Virus record (IMG/VR): IMGVR_UViG_3300021961_000758
Coordinates: 1 to 21,121 of that record
From: a virus
Direction: 5' to 3' (one strand)
Length of the DNA: 21,121 nt
Shown here: positions 1-7,850 of the stretch, piece by piece
Numbering within the stretch: position 1 is the first letter of the stretch
How the letters are laid out: every line of letters begins with the position of its first letter
Made by a program: the position numbers and the translations under genes
The notes under the pieces: model-generated
The model's input: the letters and a program-made list of their open reading frames with translations, nothing else
Told to the model about the DNA's origin: nothing
Databases searched by the model: none

Positions 1-1
1 T

Positions 2-496
2 GGACTTAAAATTGCTCTTGCTCTAGGACTAGCTGGTGCTGTGGCAGGAGGCTGGTTTTATGTACAATCACTAAAAAGCGATCTCGAAGCTCAACAAGCA
101 CAAACAGCTCGTGCAATGGATGTTGTTAACCAGCAGGCGGCAACATTGGATCAGCTACAAAAAGACATTGCTCGTGTCCAAGAGATCACCACAGATCTAA
201 ACAAAAAGATGCAGGATGCTGAACAGAGTGTGCGTGATCTAGACTCTAAGTTTTCACAAAACAGCTCAGGTAAAGCACGTGACATTGGAGCAGATGCGGC
301 AGCTAAGCCTGCTGCCGTTGAAAAGATTATCAATCGTGCATCACGCGATGCTATACGCTGTGGCGAACTTGTAACAGGTGCAGAGCCAAAGCCTGGTGAA
401 ACAAACAGTCAATGTCCTGAACTTGTTCCTGGTACTTTTGAAAAAACAGAAGACAAAAAGGAAACACCAGCTAGTATCAAGGAGTCAGTAAAATGA
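2..496 (+). CDS. Putative i-spanin (Rz-like), 5' end outside window
   Basis: The reading frame is open from base 2, so the true start lies upstream; a GTG at 41 is probably internal because the preceding residues form part of a hydrophobic Gly/Ala/Leu-rich membrane segment ending near GGWFYV. Next comes a long heptad-like helix rich in Gln, Asp and Lys, then a C-terminal part with NRASRDAIRCGEL and a second Cys in the NSQCPEL stretch. An N-terminal membrane anchor, periplasmic coiled coil and soluble tail with cysteines is the plan of inner-membrane spanin subunits, and I recall similar 'NRA...RC' tails in marine T4-like phages. The stop overlaps the next gene, a lipoprotein, by ATGA, which strengthens a two-component spanin reading. 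The role would be fusing inner and outer membranes at the last step of lysis. The assignment is by architecture and neighbourhood. Confidence 0.7.
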   Translation, partial: GLKIALALGLAGAVAGGWFYVQSLKSDLEAQQAQTARAMDVVNQQAATLDQLQKDIARVQEITTDLNKKMQDAEQSVRDLDSKFSQNSSGKARDIGADAAAKPAAVEKIINRASRDAIRCGELVTGAEPKPGETNSQCPELVPGTFEKTEDKKETPASIKESVK

Positions 497-852
497 AGAA
501 AATACTTCTAGCACTTGCGGGTGTGGCTCTATTATCTGGTTGTAGTTCAGTAAAAGAAATACTTGCTGTCAGCCCTAAAGTAGTAGAACGTCCACCACTA
601 ACTGTGCAGACACCAAGACCTGCTACTGGTTACCCATTTGACTTTGTTATTATAACCCGAGACAACGTCGATGAAAAGTTCAAAGAGCTTGAAGCATCAG
701 GCAAAAACGTTGTGTTCTTTGCACTAACAGATGATGGGTATAAAGCACTAAGCCTAAGCGTTGCAGAGTTGCGTAGATATATTGTGCAACAGAATGCAGT
801 GGTCAAAGCATACAAAGATTACTACCTACCAGCCAAAGATAAGAACAACTAA
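493..852 (+). CDS. Putative o-spanin-like outer-membrane lipoprotein
   Basis: A 119-residue protein starting at ATG 493, overlapping the previous stop by four bases, with AAGGAG at 479-484 as ribosome binding site. The N-terminus is a textbook lipoprotein signal: two lysines, a hydrophobic stretch and the lipobox LSGC with the acylated Cys at residue 17. The mature part has a proline-rich stretch (ERPPLTVQTPRP) and a mixed alpha/beta C-terminus ending in an amphipathic helix and YKDYYLPAK. A lipoprotein directly behind a membrane-anchored coiled-coil protein suggests the outer-membrane spanin partner, but it is longer and more folded-looking than the classical short Rz1. It could instead be another phage lipoprotein, such as a superinfection-exclusion factor. 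The lipoprotein call is firm; the spanin role is inferred. Confidence 0.65.
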   Translation: MKKILLALAGVALLSGCSSVKEILAVSPKVVERPPLTVQTPRPATGYPFDFVIITRDNVDEKFKELEASGKNVVFFALTDDGYKALSLSVAELRRYIVQQNAVVKAYKDYYLPAKDKNN

Positions 853-853
853 C

Positions 854-863
854 GATAAATACT
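854..863 (+). promoter_or_regulatory. T4-type late promoter
   Basis: GATAAATACT lies 25 bases before the LamG-type gene. It matches the T4 late promoter core (TATAAATA) at seven of eight positions and shares the ACT extension with the other sites in this window. Confidence 0.65.
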
Positions 864-878
864 CGTATAAAATACGAG
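862..878 (+). other. Perfect 7-bp inverted repeat in the leader
   Basis: CTCGTAT (862-868) and ATACGAG (872-878) are exact reverse complements with a three-base AAA loop. The element begins inside the late promoter and ends a few bases before the Shine-Dalgarno-like GAGGTGAAG. It would form a hairpin at the 5' end of the late transcript, and could stabilise the mRNA or set ribosome access. It is AT-rich, so the fold is only moderately stable. Confidence 0.45.
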
Positions 879-888
879 AGGTGAAGAA

Positions 889-1902
889 ATGTCAGCTAAT
901 GGTATTTCAAGTAGTTCTAATACGAAAAGTCAGCGTCAGATTGCAAAGTTGACCTATTCGCAAGCAAAACGTAAAGGACAACTTATTAATGAGGCCAATA
1001 GTGCATGGACCACCAACGGTGTTGACAATGATCAGGCAGGATGGTATAGAGCCCGTAACGTATACGACATTAATGCACTCAGTTTAAAGTATTCTGATAA
1101 CTCTCTAGGTAACAATGCTGAAACCTACGATCCTTTACTTCCAAGGCGTCCTTGGTTGACTGGTGGGACAGCACCTGTTTCAGTTGAAACCGCTGTTACA
1201 GAAGCTACACTGGATAGACTACAAACAAACTATGACGCTGAGGATAATGTTTATCTTAAGCCAGCAGGGTTAGCAAGTGGCGGAACCATTACCCAATGGC
1301 TTGACCAATCTGTTTTTGCACACAATCTAAACAGTGGTGGTAGTGCAAGACCCACATGGCACGAAAATGTAAAGAACAGTTTAGGTGTGCTTCGTTTTGA
1401 TGGTGTAAATGATTGTTTAAATATTAATCCTGTGGCTTGGTTAAACAGTATCCCGCAAGCAACATTCTTTATTGTTTGTAAACCAAATGCTACAACAGGA
1501 CAAAGTGCAATGGGTAGCGATAACGGTGATATTCGTATCTTTAGTGATGCAGGTGCCTGGAAGGTTGGCATGGCAGGTGTAACAGCTGGGCAAGCATCAG
1601 GAACAGATGCTAATATCAGTGCTGGCAATTGGTATTATATGAGTGTAGTTTATAACGGCGCTGGTGCTACTGACGCTGATAAATTGAGATTCAAAGTAAA
1701 TGGTAATTGGATAACGCTATCACTAAGTGGTACAGTTGGTGCAACCACAAATGCCAGCAACACTGAGTTTGCAGTTGGGTGTTTTAACAATACAATGTTC
1801 TTTGATGGTGACATCAGTGAGGTGCTAATTTTTGATACACTATTAATTGATCCAGAAGTTTCTAGCATCGAAACTTACCTTTCTAACAAATGGGCAATTT
1901 AA
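889..1902 (+). CDS. LamG/concanavalin-like lectin-fold virion protein
   Basis: A 337-residue protein with GAGGTGAAG immediately before ATG 889. Residues 1-90 are a polar segment (RQIAKLTYSQAKRKG, then a WYRARNVYDIN stretch) of a type I recall at the N-terminus of marine T4-like structural proteins, probably an attachment module. From about residue 110 the sequence fits a concanavalin/LamG jelly roll: FDGVND at 170-175, alternating beta strands, a WYYMSVVYNG stretch and the terminal ISEVLIFD...YLSNKWAI pattern typical of LamG_3 domains. Such domains bind glycans or decorate capsids and tail fibres. There is no signal peptide. It sits between spanin-like and holin-like genes with its own late promoter, so it is likely a late-made surface or adhesion protein. 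The fold is confident; ligand and virion location are unknown. Confidence 0.8.
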   Translation: MSANGISSSSNTKSQRQIAKLTYSQAKRKGQLINEANSAWTTNGVDNDQAGWYRARNVYDINALSLKYSDNSLGNNAETYDPLLPRRPWLTGGTAPVSVETAVTEATLDRLQTNYDAEDNVYLKPAGLASGGTITQWLDQSVFAHNLNSGGSARPTWHENVKNSLGVLRFDGVNDCLNINPVAWLNSIPQATFFIVCKPNATTGQSAMGSDNGDIRIFSDAGAWKVGMAGVTAGQASGTDANISAGNWYYMSVVYNGAGATDADKLRFKVNGNWITLSLSGTVGATTNASNTEFAVGCFNNTMFFDGDISEVLIFDTLLIDPEVSSIETYLSNKWAI

Positions 1903-1930
1903 TTAGCGCACAGGTTTATCCAAAAATAAC

Positions 1931-1940
1931 GCTAAATATT
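1931..1940 (+). promoter_or_regulatory. T4-type late promoter (variant)
   Basis: GCTAAATATT lies 34 bases before the holin-like gene. Aligned with the site at 854 it shares 15 of 17 bases, including the downstream TCGTATAA. An imperfectly placed inverted repeat, TTAGCG (1903-1908) and CGCTAA (1930-1935), overlaps it. Confidence 0.5.
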
Positions 1941-1973
1941 CGTATAATCAATAATTGAGGAGCGAGTACGTTC

Positions 1974-2360
1974 ATGAGTGACAAAGACGAGATAACACCA
2001 ACCCGCCCAAAAATGGACTGGTGGTGGTATGCCCCAGAATATTTTAGCCGTTGGCGTTTATTCCCAAGAGCGTTTATTAGCATGTACATCTATCTACTCT
2101 ATAGAGTAGTAGAGTGGTTTATGGCATTACCAGATCCAAACATGAACCAAGCAGGTCTTGTATCAGTTGTAGTTGGTGCAGGTGCCGCATGGTTTGGATT
2201 ATATGTTAACAGTGTTGGTAGTAGTGGAAAAGATCCACAAAGTCCACTAGTGCGTGTATCAGAAACACAAACTACAACAACAAGAACTGTTGAACCTGTA
2301 AAAGAAGATAAGCCAAAGCCTGCAAGAAAAACCACTTCTAATAAATTTGATATCAAGTAA
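1974..2360 (+). CDS. Putative holin, two membrane helices
   Basis: A 128-residue protein starting at ATG 1974, with GAGGAG at 1957-1962. A Trp-rich N-terminus (DWWWYAPEYFSRW) precedes a first hydrophobic helix (about residues 34-52, FISMYIYLLYRVVEWFMAL). A short polar turn (PDPNMNQ) leads to a second helix (about 62-80, GLVSVVVGAGAAWFGLYVNS). The last 45 residues are hydrophilic, Thr/Lys/Pro-rich and charged. Two close helices with a charged C-terminal tail fit a class II-type holin. I recall similar proteins annotated as holins in marine T4-like phages. The context of spanin-like genes upstream fits a lysis role, namely permeabilising the inner membrane for an endolysin that is not in this window. 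It might instead be an unrelated small membrane protein. Confidence 0.65.
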   Translation: MSDKDEITPTRPKMDWWWYAPEYFSRWRLFPRAFISMYIYLLYRVVEWFMALPDPNMNQAGLVSVVVGAGAAWFGLYVNSVGSSGKDPQSPLVRVSETQTTTTRTVEPVKEDKPKPARKTTSNKFDIK

Positions 2361-2365
2361 TTGGT

Positions 2366-2373
2366 AGTAAATA
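2366..2373 (+). promoter_or_regulatory. Weak late-promoter-like site before dnaJ
   Basis: AGTAAATA is a poor match to the late core and ends only eight bases before the dnaJ start codon. If used, transcription would begin almost at the ATG and give a nearly leaderless mRNA. No clear Shine-Dalgarno sequence is present there. Confidence 0.25.
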
Positions 2374-2381
2374 AGTGTGTT

Positions 2382-3305
2382 ATGTCACATTATGCTACCC
2401 TTGGTATTAAAGAAGATGCTACATCAGCTGAGGTTAAGAAAGCGTTTCGTAAACTTGCCGCAGAACACCACCCTGATAAAGGTGGAAACGAAGAAAAGTT
2501 TAAGCAAATAAACGAAGCCTATCATACTCTCAAAGAAGATAGCACACGACAACAATACGACGCCCAACGACGCATGGGCGCGAATCCATTTGCCAATGGT
2601 CCTTTTAGGCAACATAGAACGCCACATGGATTTAGTTTTTCCTTCTCTGATGATGGAATGAATGCAGGCGGATTTGCTGACGGTAGTTTTCCTGACGATA
2701 TAGGTGAAATATTTAGACATATGACCGGACGTTCTCCTAGAGGACAAAGTTATAATCAAGAAAAGCGTAATAAAGATATTAGGGTAAATCTTAGAGTTGG
2801 TCTCCAAGAGATTATGAACAACCAAAGCAAAACATTATCAGTACGCAAAAGCAGTGGGGAAAACGAAACGCTATATGTTACTATTCCAAGGACCACTAGG
2901 ACCGGAACTCGCATACGTTATCCTGGTTTAGGAGACGACATGTTTACGAGTTTGCCCAGAGGAGACTTATACGTAGAGATTACCATTGACAATACAGATA
3001 AATTTACATATAATGGTGATGATCTTTACACTAAAATTGAAATTGATGCATTTGATGCAATGACTGGAGGACATACAGACATAGACGGTATAGATGGTAA
3101 AAAGTTTACATTGACTATTCCTGCTGGTACCCAACCAGGAACAAAAATGCGTATACCAAACCAAGGGCTATATAAAAGCAATAACAATGACGAACGAGGA
3201 CATTTGTTATTGACTATAGATGTTAAAATTCCTAAAGTTTATGAAAAATTTACAGATCAAATTGCTGAACTAAAAGAAAACATAATGAGAGAGAAGAACA
3301 AATGA
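2382..3305 (+). CDS. DnaJ/CbpA-type (type B) J-domain co-chaperone
   Basis: A 307-residue protein. I chose ATG 2382 (MSHYATLGI) over an upstream in-frame TTG because J domains begin this way. The J domain spans about residues 2-65 with the HPD tripeptide at 30-32 followed by KGG, and ends in QQYDAQRR. A Gly/Phe-rich linker follows (about 65-120). The C-terminal half holds two beta-barrel substrate-binding domains (IRVNLRVGLQEIM; then ALTIPAGTQPGTKMRIPNQGL-like motifs) with no CXXCXGXG zinc repeats, so it is CbpA/type B rather than classical DnaJ. It would stimulate host DnaK and deliver clients. The stop overlaps the ClpA-like start by ATGA, so the two are translationally coupled. No phage DnaK or GrpE is in view. 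A consensus sigma70-like sequence lies inside the gene. Confidence 0.92.
   Translation: MSHYATLGIKEDATSAEVKKAFRKLAAEHHPDKGGNEEKFKQINEAYHTLKEDSTRQQYDAQRRMGANPFANGPFRQHRTPHGFSFSFSDDGMNAGGFADGSFPDDIGEIFRHMTGRSPRGQSYNQEKRNKDIRVNLRVGLQEIMNNQSKTLSVRKSSGENETLYVTIPRTTRTGTRIRYPGLGDDMFTSLPRGDLYVEITIDNTDKFTYNGDDLYTKIEIDAFDAMTGGHTDIDGIDGKKFTLTIPAGTQPGTKMRIPNQGLYKSNNNDERGHLLLTIDVKIPKVYEKFTDQIAELKENIMREKNK
2986..3014 (+). promoter_or_regulatory. Perfect-consensus sigma70 promoter sequence inside dnaJ
   Basis: TTGACA at 2986-2991 and TATAAT at 3009-3014 are separated by exactly 17 bases. Both hexamers are perfect consensus. The expected start, near 3021, lies about 280 bases before the ClpA-like gene, so it could transcribe clpA separately. 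It lies in coding sequence and may be fortuitous. Confidence 0.45.
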
Positions 3306-5605
3306 TACAAAATAATCCAGAGATTGAAGCGATTGTGCAATCTGCAATGGACTATGCAGTAAAGAACCAACACGAATATGTTACACTAGAACATTTACTA
3401 TATGGTATCGTTACATATCCAGCGTTTCAAAAACTGCTAGTACACGCCGAAGTTGATGTAGATGGATTAACTGCTGATATTGATCATTATGTTAAAAAGC
3501 AAACACATCTTGTGCCTAAAGAAAAAAGAGAAACATCACCTAGAAAAACACATGCATTAGAAAGAGTTTTTAATCGTTCGTTTACACAGGTTCTGTTTAG
3601 CGGACGTAGCCATGTTCAAGTAATTGATTTATTCCTAAGCATTGGTGCAGAAAACAACAGCTATTCTGTTTATTTTATGGTAAAGTATGGAATTGATCGT
3701 GGTAAACTTGTTGACTTATACAACGAACGCTGGTCTGGCATCACAACTAAACAGGTTATGGCTAATACACAGGCAGATGCTATCCTCGAAGAATTTTGTA
3801 TTAACCTAAACAAGCTCGCACAAGAAGATCGTATCGATCCTGTTATTGGCCGTGAGCACGAAATTGAAGAAATTGTACAGGTACTTGCAAAGCGTACTAA
3901 AAGCAACGTACTAATGGTTGGCGATCCTGGTGTAGGTAAAACAGCAATCGCAGAAGGTTTTGCTAAACGTATTGTAGAAAAGCATGTTCCTGAATACCTG
4001 TTAGATCATACCATTTGGAGTTTAGATGTAGGTACACTACTCGCCGGATCCAAGTACCGAGGCGAATTTGAAGAAAAACTACAGAATGTTATTCGTGCGC
4101 TGAAGTCTAAAAAGAAGTGCATCTTGTTTGTAGACGAAGCACACCAAATGCGTGGCGCAGGTGCAGGCTCAGGTTCCAGCGTAGATTTTGCAAACATGAT
4201 CAAGCCTGCTATTAGCAAGGGCGAAGTCAAAGTTATTGCATCAACAACTTGGGAAGAATACACAGAGTCATTTGAAAAAGATCGTGCGCTGATGCGTAGA
4301 TTTTATAGAATGACCATTGAAGAGCCTACACCAGATGTAGCCAAAGACATCCTACGTGGAATACGCAAATACTTTGAAGAGTTCCACGGAGGTAAGATCA
4401 CAGACGAAGCACTAGACAGTGCAGTTGATCTAAGCGTTAGATATCAAAGCGACAAGAAGTTGCCAGACAAAGCATTGGATCTTGTAGACACAGCCTGTGC
4501 AAAGGTAAAACTACGCAAGATTGATTGGCAACTCACACGCAGAGATATCATTGAATCACTCAGCAAAGCAACTAAAATTCCAGTGGAGCAGTTAGGGGTT
4601 GGTGATAATAATCATACTATTACTAAACTAGAGACACAGATTAAGGAAAAACTGTTTGGGCAAGACGAAGTTGTTGACCAACTTCTAGAAACAGTGTATG
4701 TTAGTAAAGCAGGACTTAAAGCAGTTAACAAGCCCATTGGAAGTTATTTGTTTATTGGTCCCACTGGTACAGGTAAGACAGAACTTGCTAAACTACTCAG
4801 TGAGTTTATGGGTATGAAGTTGCTACGCTACGACATGAGTGAATACCAGGAGAAGCATGCGGCGGCAAAGTTAATCGGTGCACCTCCTGGCTACGTAGGT
4901 TACGATGACTCAAACCTTGGCGGTGGCTTATTGGTTTCAGACATTGAGAAGAATCCAAATTGTGTCATACTCTTTGACGAGATTGAAAAAGCACACCGTG
5001 ACGTAACCAACGTATTACTAGCATTGTTAGATGAGGGTGCTGTTACAAGTTCGAATGGTAAAAAAGCAGATGCACGTAACGCAATTATTATTCTAACATC
5101 AAACCTTGGAGCGGCGGCAGGCGATGCTAATGCTATTGGTGTTGGACGTGATTTCCAAAAGCAAGGCGAAGATGATAAAGCGGTTAAGAACTTCTTTAGG
5201 CCAGAGTTCCGCAACAGACTTGATGGCATTTGTAAGTTTGGAAAACTCAATGAGCAGGCAGTTAAGAAGATTGTTTGCAAGTTCATAAACGAACTCAATG
5301 AACTACTTAGCGAAAAAGAAATGCGTGTACGTTTAACAGAGGAAGCAATCCAACACATTGCAGATGTTGGATACGACCCTAAGATGGGTGCAAGACCTAT
5401 TGGACGTAAAATCAACGAATTGATTAAAATTCCGCTAAGTAGAAAGATAATTTTTGAAAATGTTTCATCACAATCTGTAATTATTGTTGATTATGTCAAC
5501 GAAGAGATTGTGTTTGACATTCAAAAGATTGAAATAGATTTTAACCAACCAAGTGTAGACGTAGATGGATATATCGTACTGGACCAGTTTAAACCTAAAG
5601 CATAA
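3302..5605 (+). CDS. clpA: ClpA-type double AAA+ unfoldase
   Basis: A 767-residue Hsp100 ATPase, close to the length of bacterial ClpA. Residues 1-145 are a two-repeat Clp_N domain. AAA1 has Walker A GDPGVGKT at 207-214, Walker B ILFVDEAH at 274-281 and ALMRRF as likely arginine finger. AAA2 has Walker A GPTGTGKT at 486-493, Walker [12 protein letters not shown] from 555, sensor [16 protein letters not shown], and sensor 2 GARPIGRKI. There is no ClpB/Hsp104 coiled-coil M domain, so it is ClpA-like. Residues 612-614 read IGV, where ClpA has its ClpP-docking IGL loop, so it may dock host ClpP. A short extra C-terminal tail (VDGYIVLDQ) is present. It likely unfolds proteins with the adjacent J protein, either for degradation through host ClpP or for remodelling during virion assembly. 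No phage ClpP is seen. Confidence 0.95.
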   Translation: MIQNNPEIEAIVQSAMDYAVKNQHEYVTLEHLLYGIVTYPAFQKLLVHAEVDVDGLTADIDHYVKKQTHLVPKEKRETSPRKTHALERVFNRSFTQVLFSGRSHVQVIDLFLSIGAENNSYSVYFMVKYGIDRGKLVDLYNERWSGITTKQVMANTQADAILEEFCINLNKLAQEDRIDPVIGREHEIEEIVQVLAKRTKSNVLMVGDPGVGKTAIAEGFAKRIVEKHVPEYLLDHTIWSLDVGTLLAGSKYRGEFEEKLQNVIRALKSKKKCILFVDEAHQMRGAGAGSGSSVDFANMIKPAISKGEVKVIASTTWEEYTESFEKDRALMRRFYRMTIEEPTPDVAKDILRGIRKYFEEFHGGKITDEALDSAVDLSVRYQSDKKLPDKALDLVDTACAKVKLRKIDWQLTRRDIIESLSKATKIPVEQLGVGDNNHTITKLETQIKEKLFGQDEVVDQLLETVYVSKAGLKAVNKPIGSYLFIGPTGTGKTELAKLLSEFMGMKLLRYDMSEYQEKHAAAKLIGAPPGYVGYDDSNLGGGLLVSDIEKNPNCVILFDEIEKAHRDVTNVLLALLDEGAVTSSNGKKADARNAIIILTSNLGAAAGDANAIGVGRDFQKQGEDDKAVKNFFRPEFRNRLDGICKFGKLNEQAVKKIVCKFINELNELLSEKEMRVRLTEEAIQHIADVGYDPKMGARPIGRKINELIKIPLSRKIIFENVSSQSVIIVDYVNEEIVFDIQKIEIDFNQPSVDVDGYIVLDQFKPKA

Positions 5606-6284
5606 GATTGAACCCACACAAAAACTATTTTTTAACAAATATTTGTGTCGTGTTCAATACTACTGCCCAGGCAGTTCGTACCTTCGCGACTATTCTAGTA
5701 GATGGTGGGGACACCCTGAAGAGTTTCTTAATTATAAAATTGAAACTGACCGCAATCGCAATCAGATAGGCAGTTGGTATACTCCACGAAAAGCTATCAT
5801 TGAAGACATTATTTTACCACAACTTGAAAGTACGAGATTAATAATTAGTAACAATCAAGTCAAAAATAGAATAGAAGAACCATTTGTATCTCTCTACACA
5901 GAAAAAGAATCTGAATTGTTTGATATTGTTAGCGAACTATCGTTGTGTATAGATAGAATTGAACATATTAACTTACCATTGACTGCTCAAGTGCAACAAG
6001 ACCTAGAAAATAATGTTATCTATATGAAAAGAGGTGTGGGATATCAATACAAAGTTACACTAAAGGATCGCTGGGAAAATGATTCTATACCAGGCAGTAT
6101 TGTAAAATATTTAGATAATATGGGCGATCAAGTAAAAATTAGTAAAACAGTTCGTAAAACTTTAGAAAAAAATTTAATCTCTCAGTGCTGGTTCTATACC
6201 AACGATATTACATTCTTATCAATGATTGATTTGATGTATCCAAACGGTGTACTGAAAGTTCAACAAATAAAAACATGCAAATAA
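5565..6284 (+). CDS. Hypothetical protein, unknown function
   Basis: A reading frame of up to 239 residues. ATG 5565 is the only ATG near the N-terminus; a stop codon directly precedes it in frame, and it overlaps the ClpA-like gene by 41 bases with no good Shine-Dalgarno sequence. A non-ATG start nearer 5607 (around [10 protein letters not shown]) is possible. The protein is soluble and mixed alpha/beta with an aromatic patch (YYCPGSSYLRDYSSRWWGHPEEF) and ends in MIDLMYPNGVLKVQQI. The start [13 protein letters not shown] resembles an opening I have seen in unassigned T4-like phage proteins. I do not recognise a catalytic motif, signal peptide or membrane helix. The stop codon lies inside the next late promoter. 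Confidence 0.7.
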   Translation: MDISYWTSLNLKHKIEPTQKLFFNKYLCRVQYYCPGSSYLRDYSSRWWGHPEEFLNYKIETDRNRNQIGSWYTPRKAIIEDIILPQLESTRLIISNNQVKNRIEEPFVSLYTEKESELFDIVSELSLCIDRIEHINLPLTAQVQQDLENNVIYMKRGVGYQYKVTLKDRWENDSIPGSIVKYLDNMGDQVKISKTVRKTLEKNLISQCWFYTNDITFLSMIDLMYPNGVLKVQQIKTCK

Positions 6285-6289
6285 ATACT
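6280..6289 (+). promoter_or_regulatory. T4-type late promoter
   Basis: AATAAATACT overlaps the stop codon of the preceding gene and lies 22 bases before ATG 6312. It should start transcripts for the small ORF, glycosyltransferase and beta-rich protein. Confidence 0.6.
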
Positions 6290-6311
6290 CAGTTAATTCA
6301 AGGAGGGCTTT

Positions 6312-6491
6312 ATGGCCAAAGTTAATACTCAAATCGTTGTTATTAAGTTTAGTAAACTAGTACGAGATGACGCTCCACATCAAAACATTATTCCCGATGA
6401 TTTAGGCAACAGTCTAGAACAGGTAGCACAAGAATTAGCTGGCGATGGTGTAATTGTTGAGGTGGAGAGCATTGATGAATCAGGAAACTGA
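6312..6491 (+). CDS. Small 59-residue protein, unknown function
   Basis: ATG 6312 follows a strong ribosome binding site (AAGGAGGG around 6300-6307) and a late promoter. The 59-residue product starts MAKVNTQIVVIKFSKLVRDD and ends GDGVIVEVESIDESGN. It predicts as strand, helix, strand, with acidic surface and no membrane segment. The strong initiation signals and a 17-base overlap with the glycosyltransferase start make it a real gene. The function is unknown; it could be a small structural or regulatory protein. Confidence 0.75.
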   Translation: MAKVNTQIVVIKFSKLVRDDAPHQNIIPDDLGNSLEQVAQELAGDGVIVEVESIDESGN

Positions 6492-7305
6492 ACGCGAACA
6501 AGTACAAAAGCTAGATTTTAGCGGAATTCATCTACATATCGCTATGCCATGCTATGCTGGGCAAGTCAGCGAACCAACAATGTCTAGCCTTTTTAAATTT
6601 ATTTTATTATCCAATGGACTAGGTCTAAATTGGAGTTTTGATAGTATTTCAAACGAATCTCTTGTTACAAGAGCACGTTGTAATCTTATGAGCAAGATGA
6701 TGGCCAACAAAGATGCCACTCATTTTATGTTTATTGACAGCGATATTCGATTTGATCCAAAAGCAATATTTCTAATGATTGCCGCAAACAAAGAAGTTAT
6801 TGGAGGGTTATATCCTAAGAAAGGATACCCAATTGGCTATTCAGCAAACCTCAACGAAGAAACAGAAGTAGAAGGTAGTCTGTTTACAGTTGATACTATT
6901 GGCAATGGGTTCTTGATGATGCAAAGACACGTATACGAAAGATTATGTGATGCTCATCCTGAAACTAAGTACATTGACGATGTATACTATGGCAAAGAAT
7001 ATGAACCATATATGTATGCAATATTTGATACACAAATTGATCACAATCGTCATTATCTCAGCGAAGATTGGACCTTTTGCAGGCGCTGGCGCAGACTAGG
7101 CGGTAAGATTTGGGCACACGGAGATGTATTGTTAAATCACACTGGATTTCATGAGTTTGAAGGAGACTTATCAAAACTTCCGCAGTTTGCACAACCCAAT
7201 GGTGATACTAGCGATATTGAAAACATTGAAGATTTGCCAGCTTCGTTGATTAATACATTAAAAATGAGTAGACCTCCAAAATTGCAAGGTGAAACAGATG
7301 AGTGA
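6475..7305 (+). CDS. GT-A fold glycosyltransferase
   Basis: A 276-residue protein. ATG 6475 (MNQETEREQV) is preferred over upstream in-frame starts because GGAG at 6464-6467 sits at good spacing. The sequence shows the GT-A pattern common in phage glycosyltransferases. HIAMPCYAGQV opens the Rossmann-like strand, and SLVTRARCNLMSKMM precedes ATHFMFIDSDIRF, whose DSD at 88-90 is the metal/nucleotide-sugar DxD. Further on come VIGGLYPKK, then TIGNGFLMMQRHVYE, SEDWTFCRRWRRLGGKIW and HGDVLLNHTG with a C-terminal His. This resembles the Anp1/Mnn9-like phage group. It probably transfers a sugar to phage DNA, a virion protein or a host glycan; donor and acceptor cannot be read from the sequence. Its stop overlaps the next gene by eight bases. 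Confidence 0.85.
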   Translation: MNQETEREQVQKLDFSGIHLHIAMPCYAGQVSEPTMSSLFKFILLSNGLGLNWSFDSISNESLVTRARCNLMSKMMANKDATHFMFIDSDIRFDPKAIFLMIAANKEVIGGLYPKKGYPIGYSANLNEETEVEGSLFTVDTIGNGFLMMQRHVYERLCDAHPETKYIDDVYYGKEYEPYMYAIFDTQIDHNRHYLSEDWTFCRRWRRLGGKIWAHGDVLLNHTGFHEFEGDLSKLPQFAQPNGDTSDIENIEDLPASLINTLKMSRPPKLQGETDE

Positions 7306-7807
7306 AACAGAATCAATTGACTTTACTATTAGACTATCAGCAGAGTACTGGGACAAAAAACCACGTTATAATATTACTGTTGACGATGAAGTTCTAGTAG
7401 CGGAAACAGAGTTTGATCTTCCACGAGGAGAAATTAAAGAGATTACATTTAGTAAAGATCTTCCAAGTGACGAGTCAACCTGTATTTTAAAAATTAACTT
7501 TTTAAACAAAGAACCAACAGATACCAAGAAAGATCAATACGAAGACCCAGACAACTACAAAATTGTAGATGACATGTTGTTAAAGGTTGTAGAAATTGAA
7601 ATTGATGGTATTAATTTACCTGTTGGCAGCGAATACGAGCTTGATTCAGATAGTGTTGGCTATTACTTAATCGATGAGCCAGTATCTTATAAAGGTGAGG
7701 ACAACGTAACACGTATTCCAGGTTGTGTTACTATGGGCTGGAACGGGTCTTATTGTTACGAGTTTAACACACCTGTGTATTTGTGGCTCTTGGATCAAAT
7801 TACCTAA
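7298..7807 (+). CDS. Beta-rich (CBM-like) protein, longer of two paralogues
   Basis: A 169-residue acidic protein. ATG 7298 is chosen over an upstream in-frame ATG at 7289 because AAGGTG (7286-7291) gives sensible spacing. The first 65 residues predict as beta strands (IDFTIRLSAEYWDKKPRYNITVDDEVLVAETEF split by turns) and align with the product of 8957-9235, as in P-x-Y-x(3)-V/I-D/N-D-x(2)-L/I-V-x-E-x-x-F. The remainder is also beta-rich and ends in a Trp/Tyr/Cys-containing segment (MGWNGSYCYEFNTPVYLWLL). The jelly-roll look and the glycosyltransferase next door suggest a carbohydrate-binding-module-like fold, perhaps a virion decoration or tail protein. This is inferred; no family is confidently recognised. 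Confidence 0.75.
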   Translation: MSETESIDFTIRLSAEYWDKKPRYNITVDDEVLVAETEFDLPRGEIKEITFSKDLPSDESTCILKINFLNKEPTDTKKDQYEDPDNYKIVDDMLLKVVEIEIDGINLPVGSEYELDSDSVGYYLIDEPVSYKGEDNVTRIPGCVTMGWNGSYCYEFNTPVYLWLLDQIT

Positions 7808-7820
7808 CGGATTAAACTAG

Positions 7821-7830
7821 TATAAATACT
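7821..7830 (+). promoter_or_regulatory. T4-type late promoter, full consensus
   Basis: TATAAATACT is an exact match to the T4 late core, 21 bases before ATG 7851. It is the clearest late promoter in the window. Confidence 0.75.
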
Positions 7831-7850
7831 GCAACAGAGGAATTTATTTT

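Noticed and set aside
1022-1050. TTGACA-N17-TATAGA inside the LamG gene
   Set aside because: The -10 matches only four of six bases, it lies well inside a late gene and no gene start lies nearby that would need it.
1903-1935. TTAGCG/CGCTAA inverted repeat as an intrinsic terminator after the LamG gene
   Set aside because: The stem is only six bases with a 21-base loop and no U-tract follows; the right arm overlaps a late-promoter-like site.
4900-5415. Antisense open frame of 171 codons within the ClpA-like gene
   Set aside because: It is opposite the conserved AAA2 domain and has a Ser-rich, domain-free product; a codon-bias shadow.
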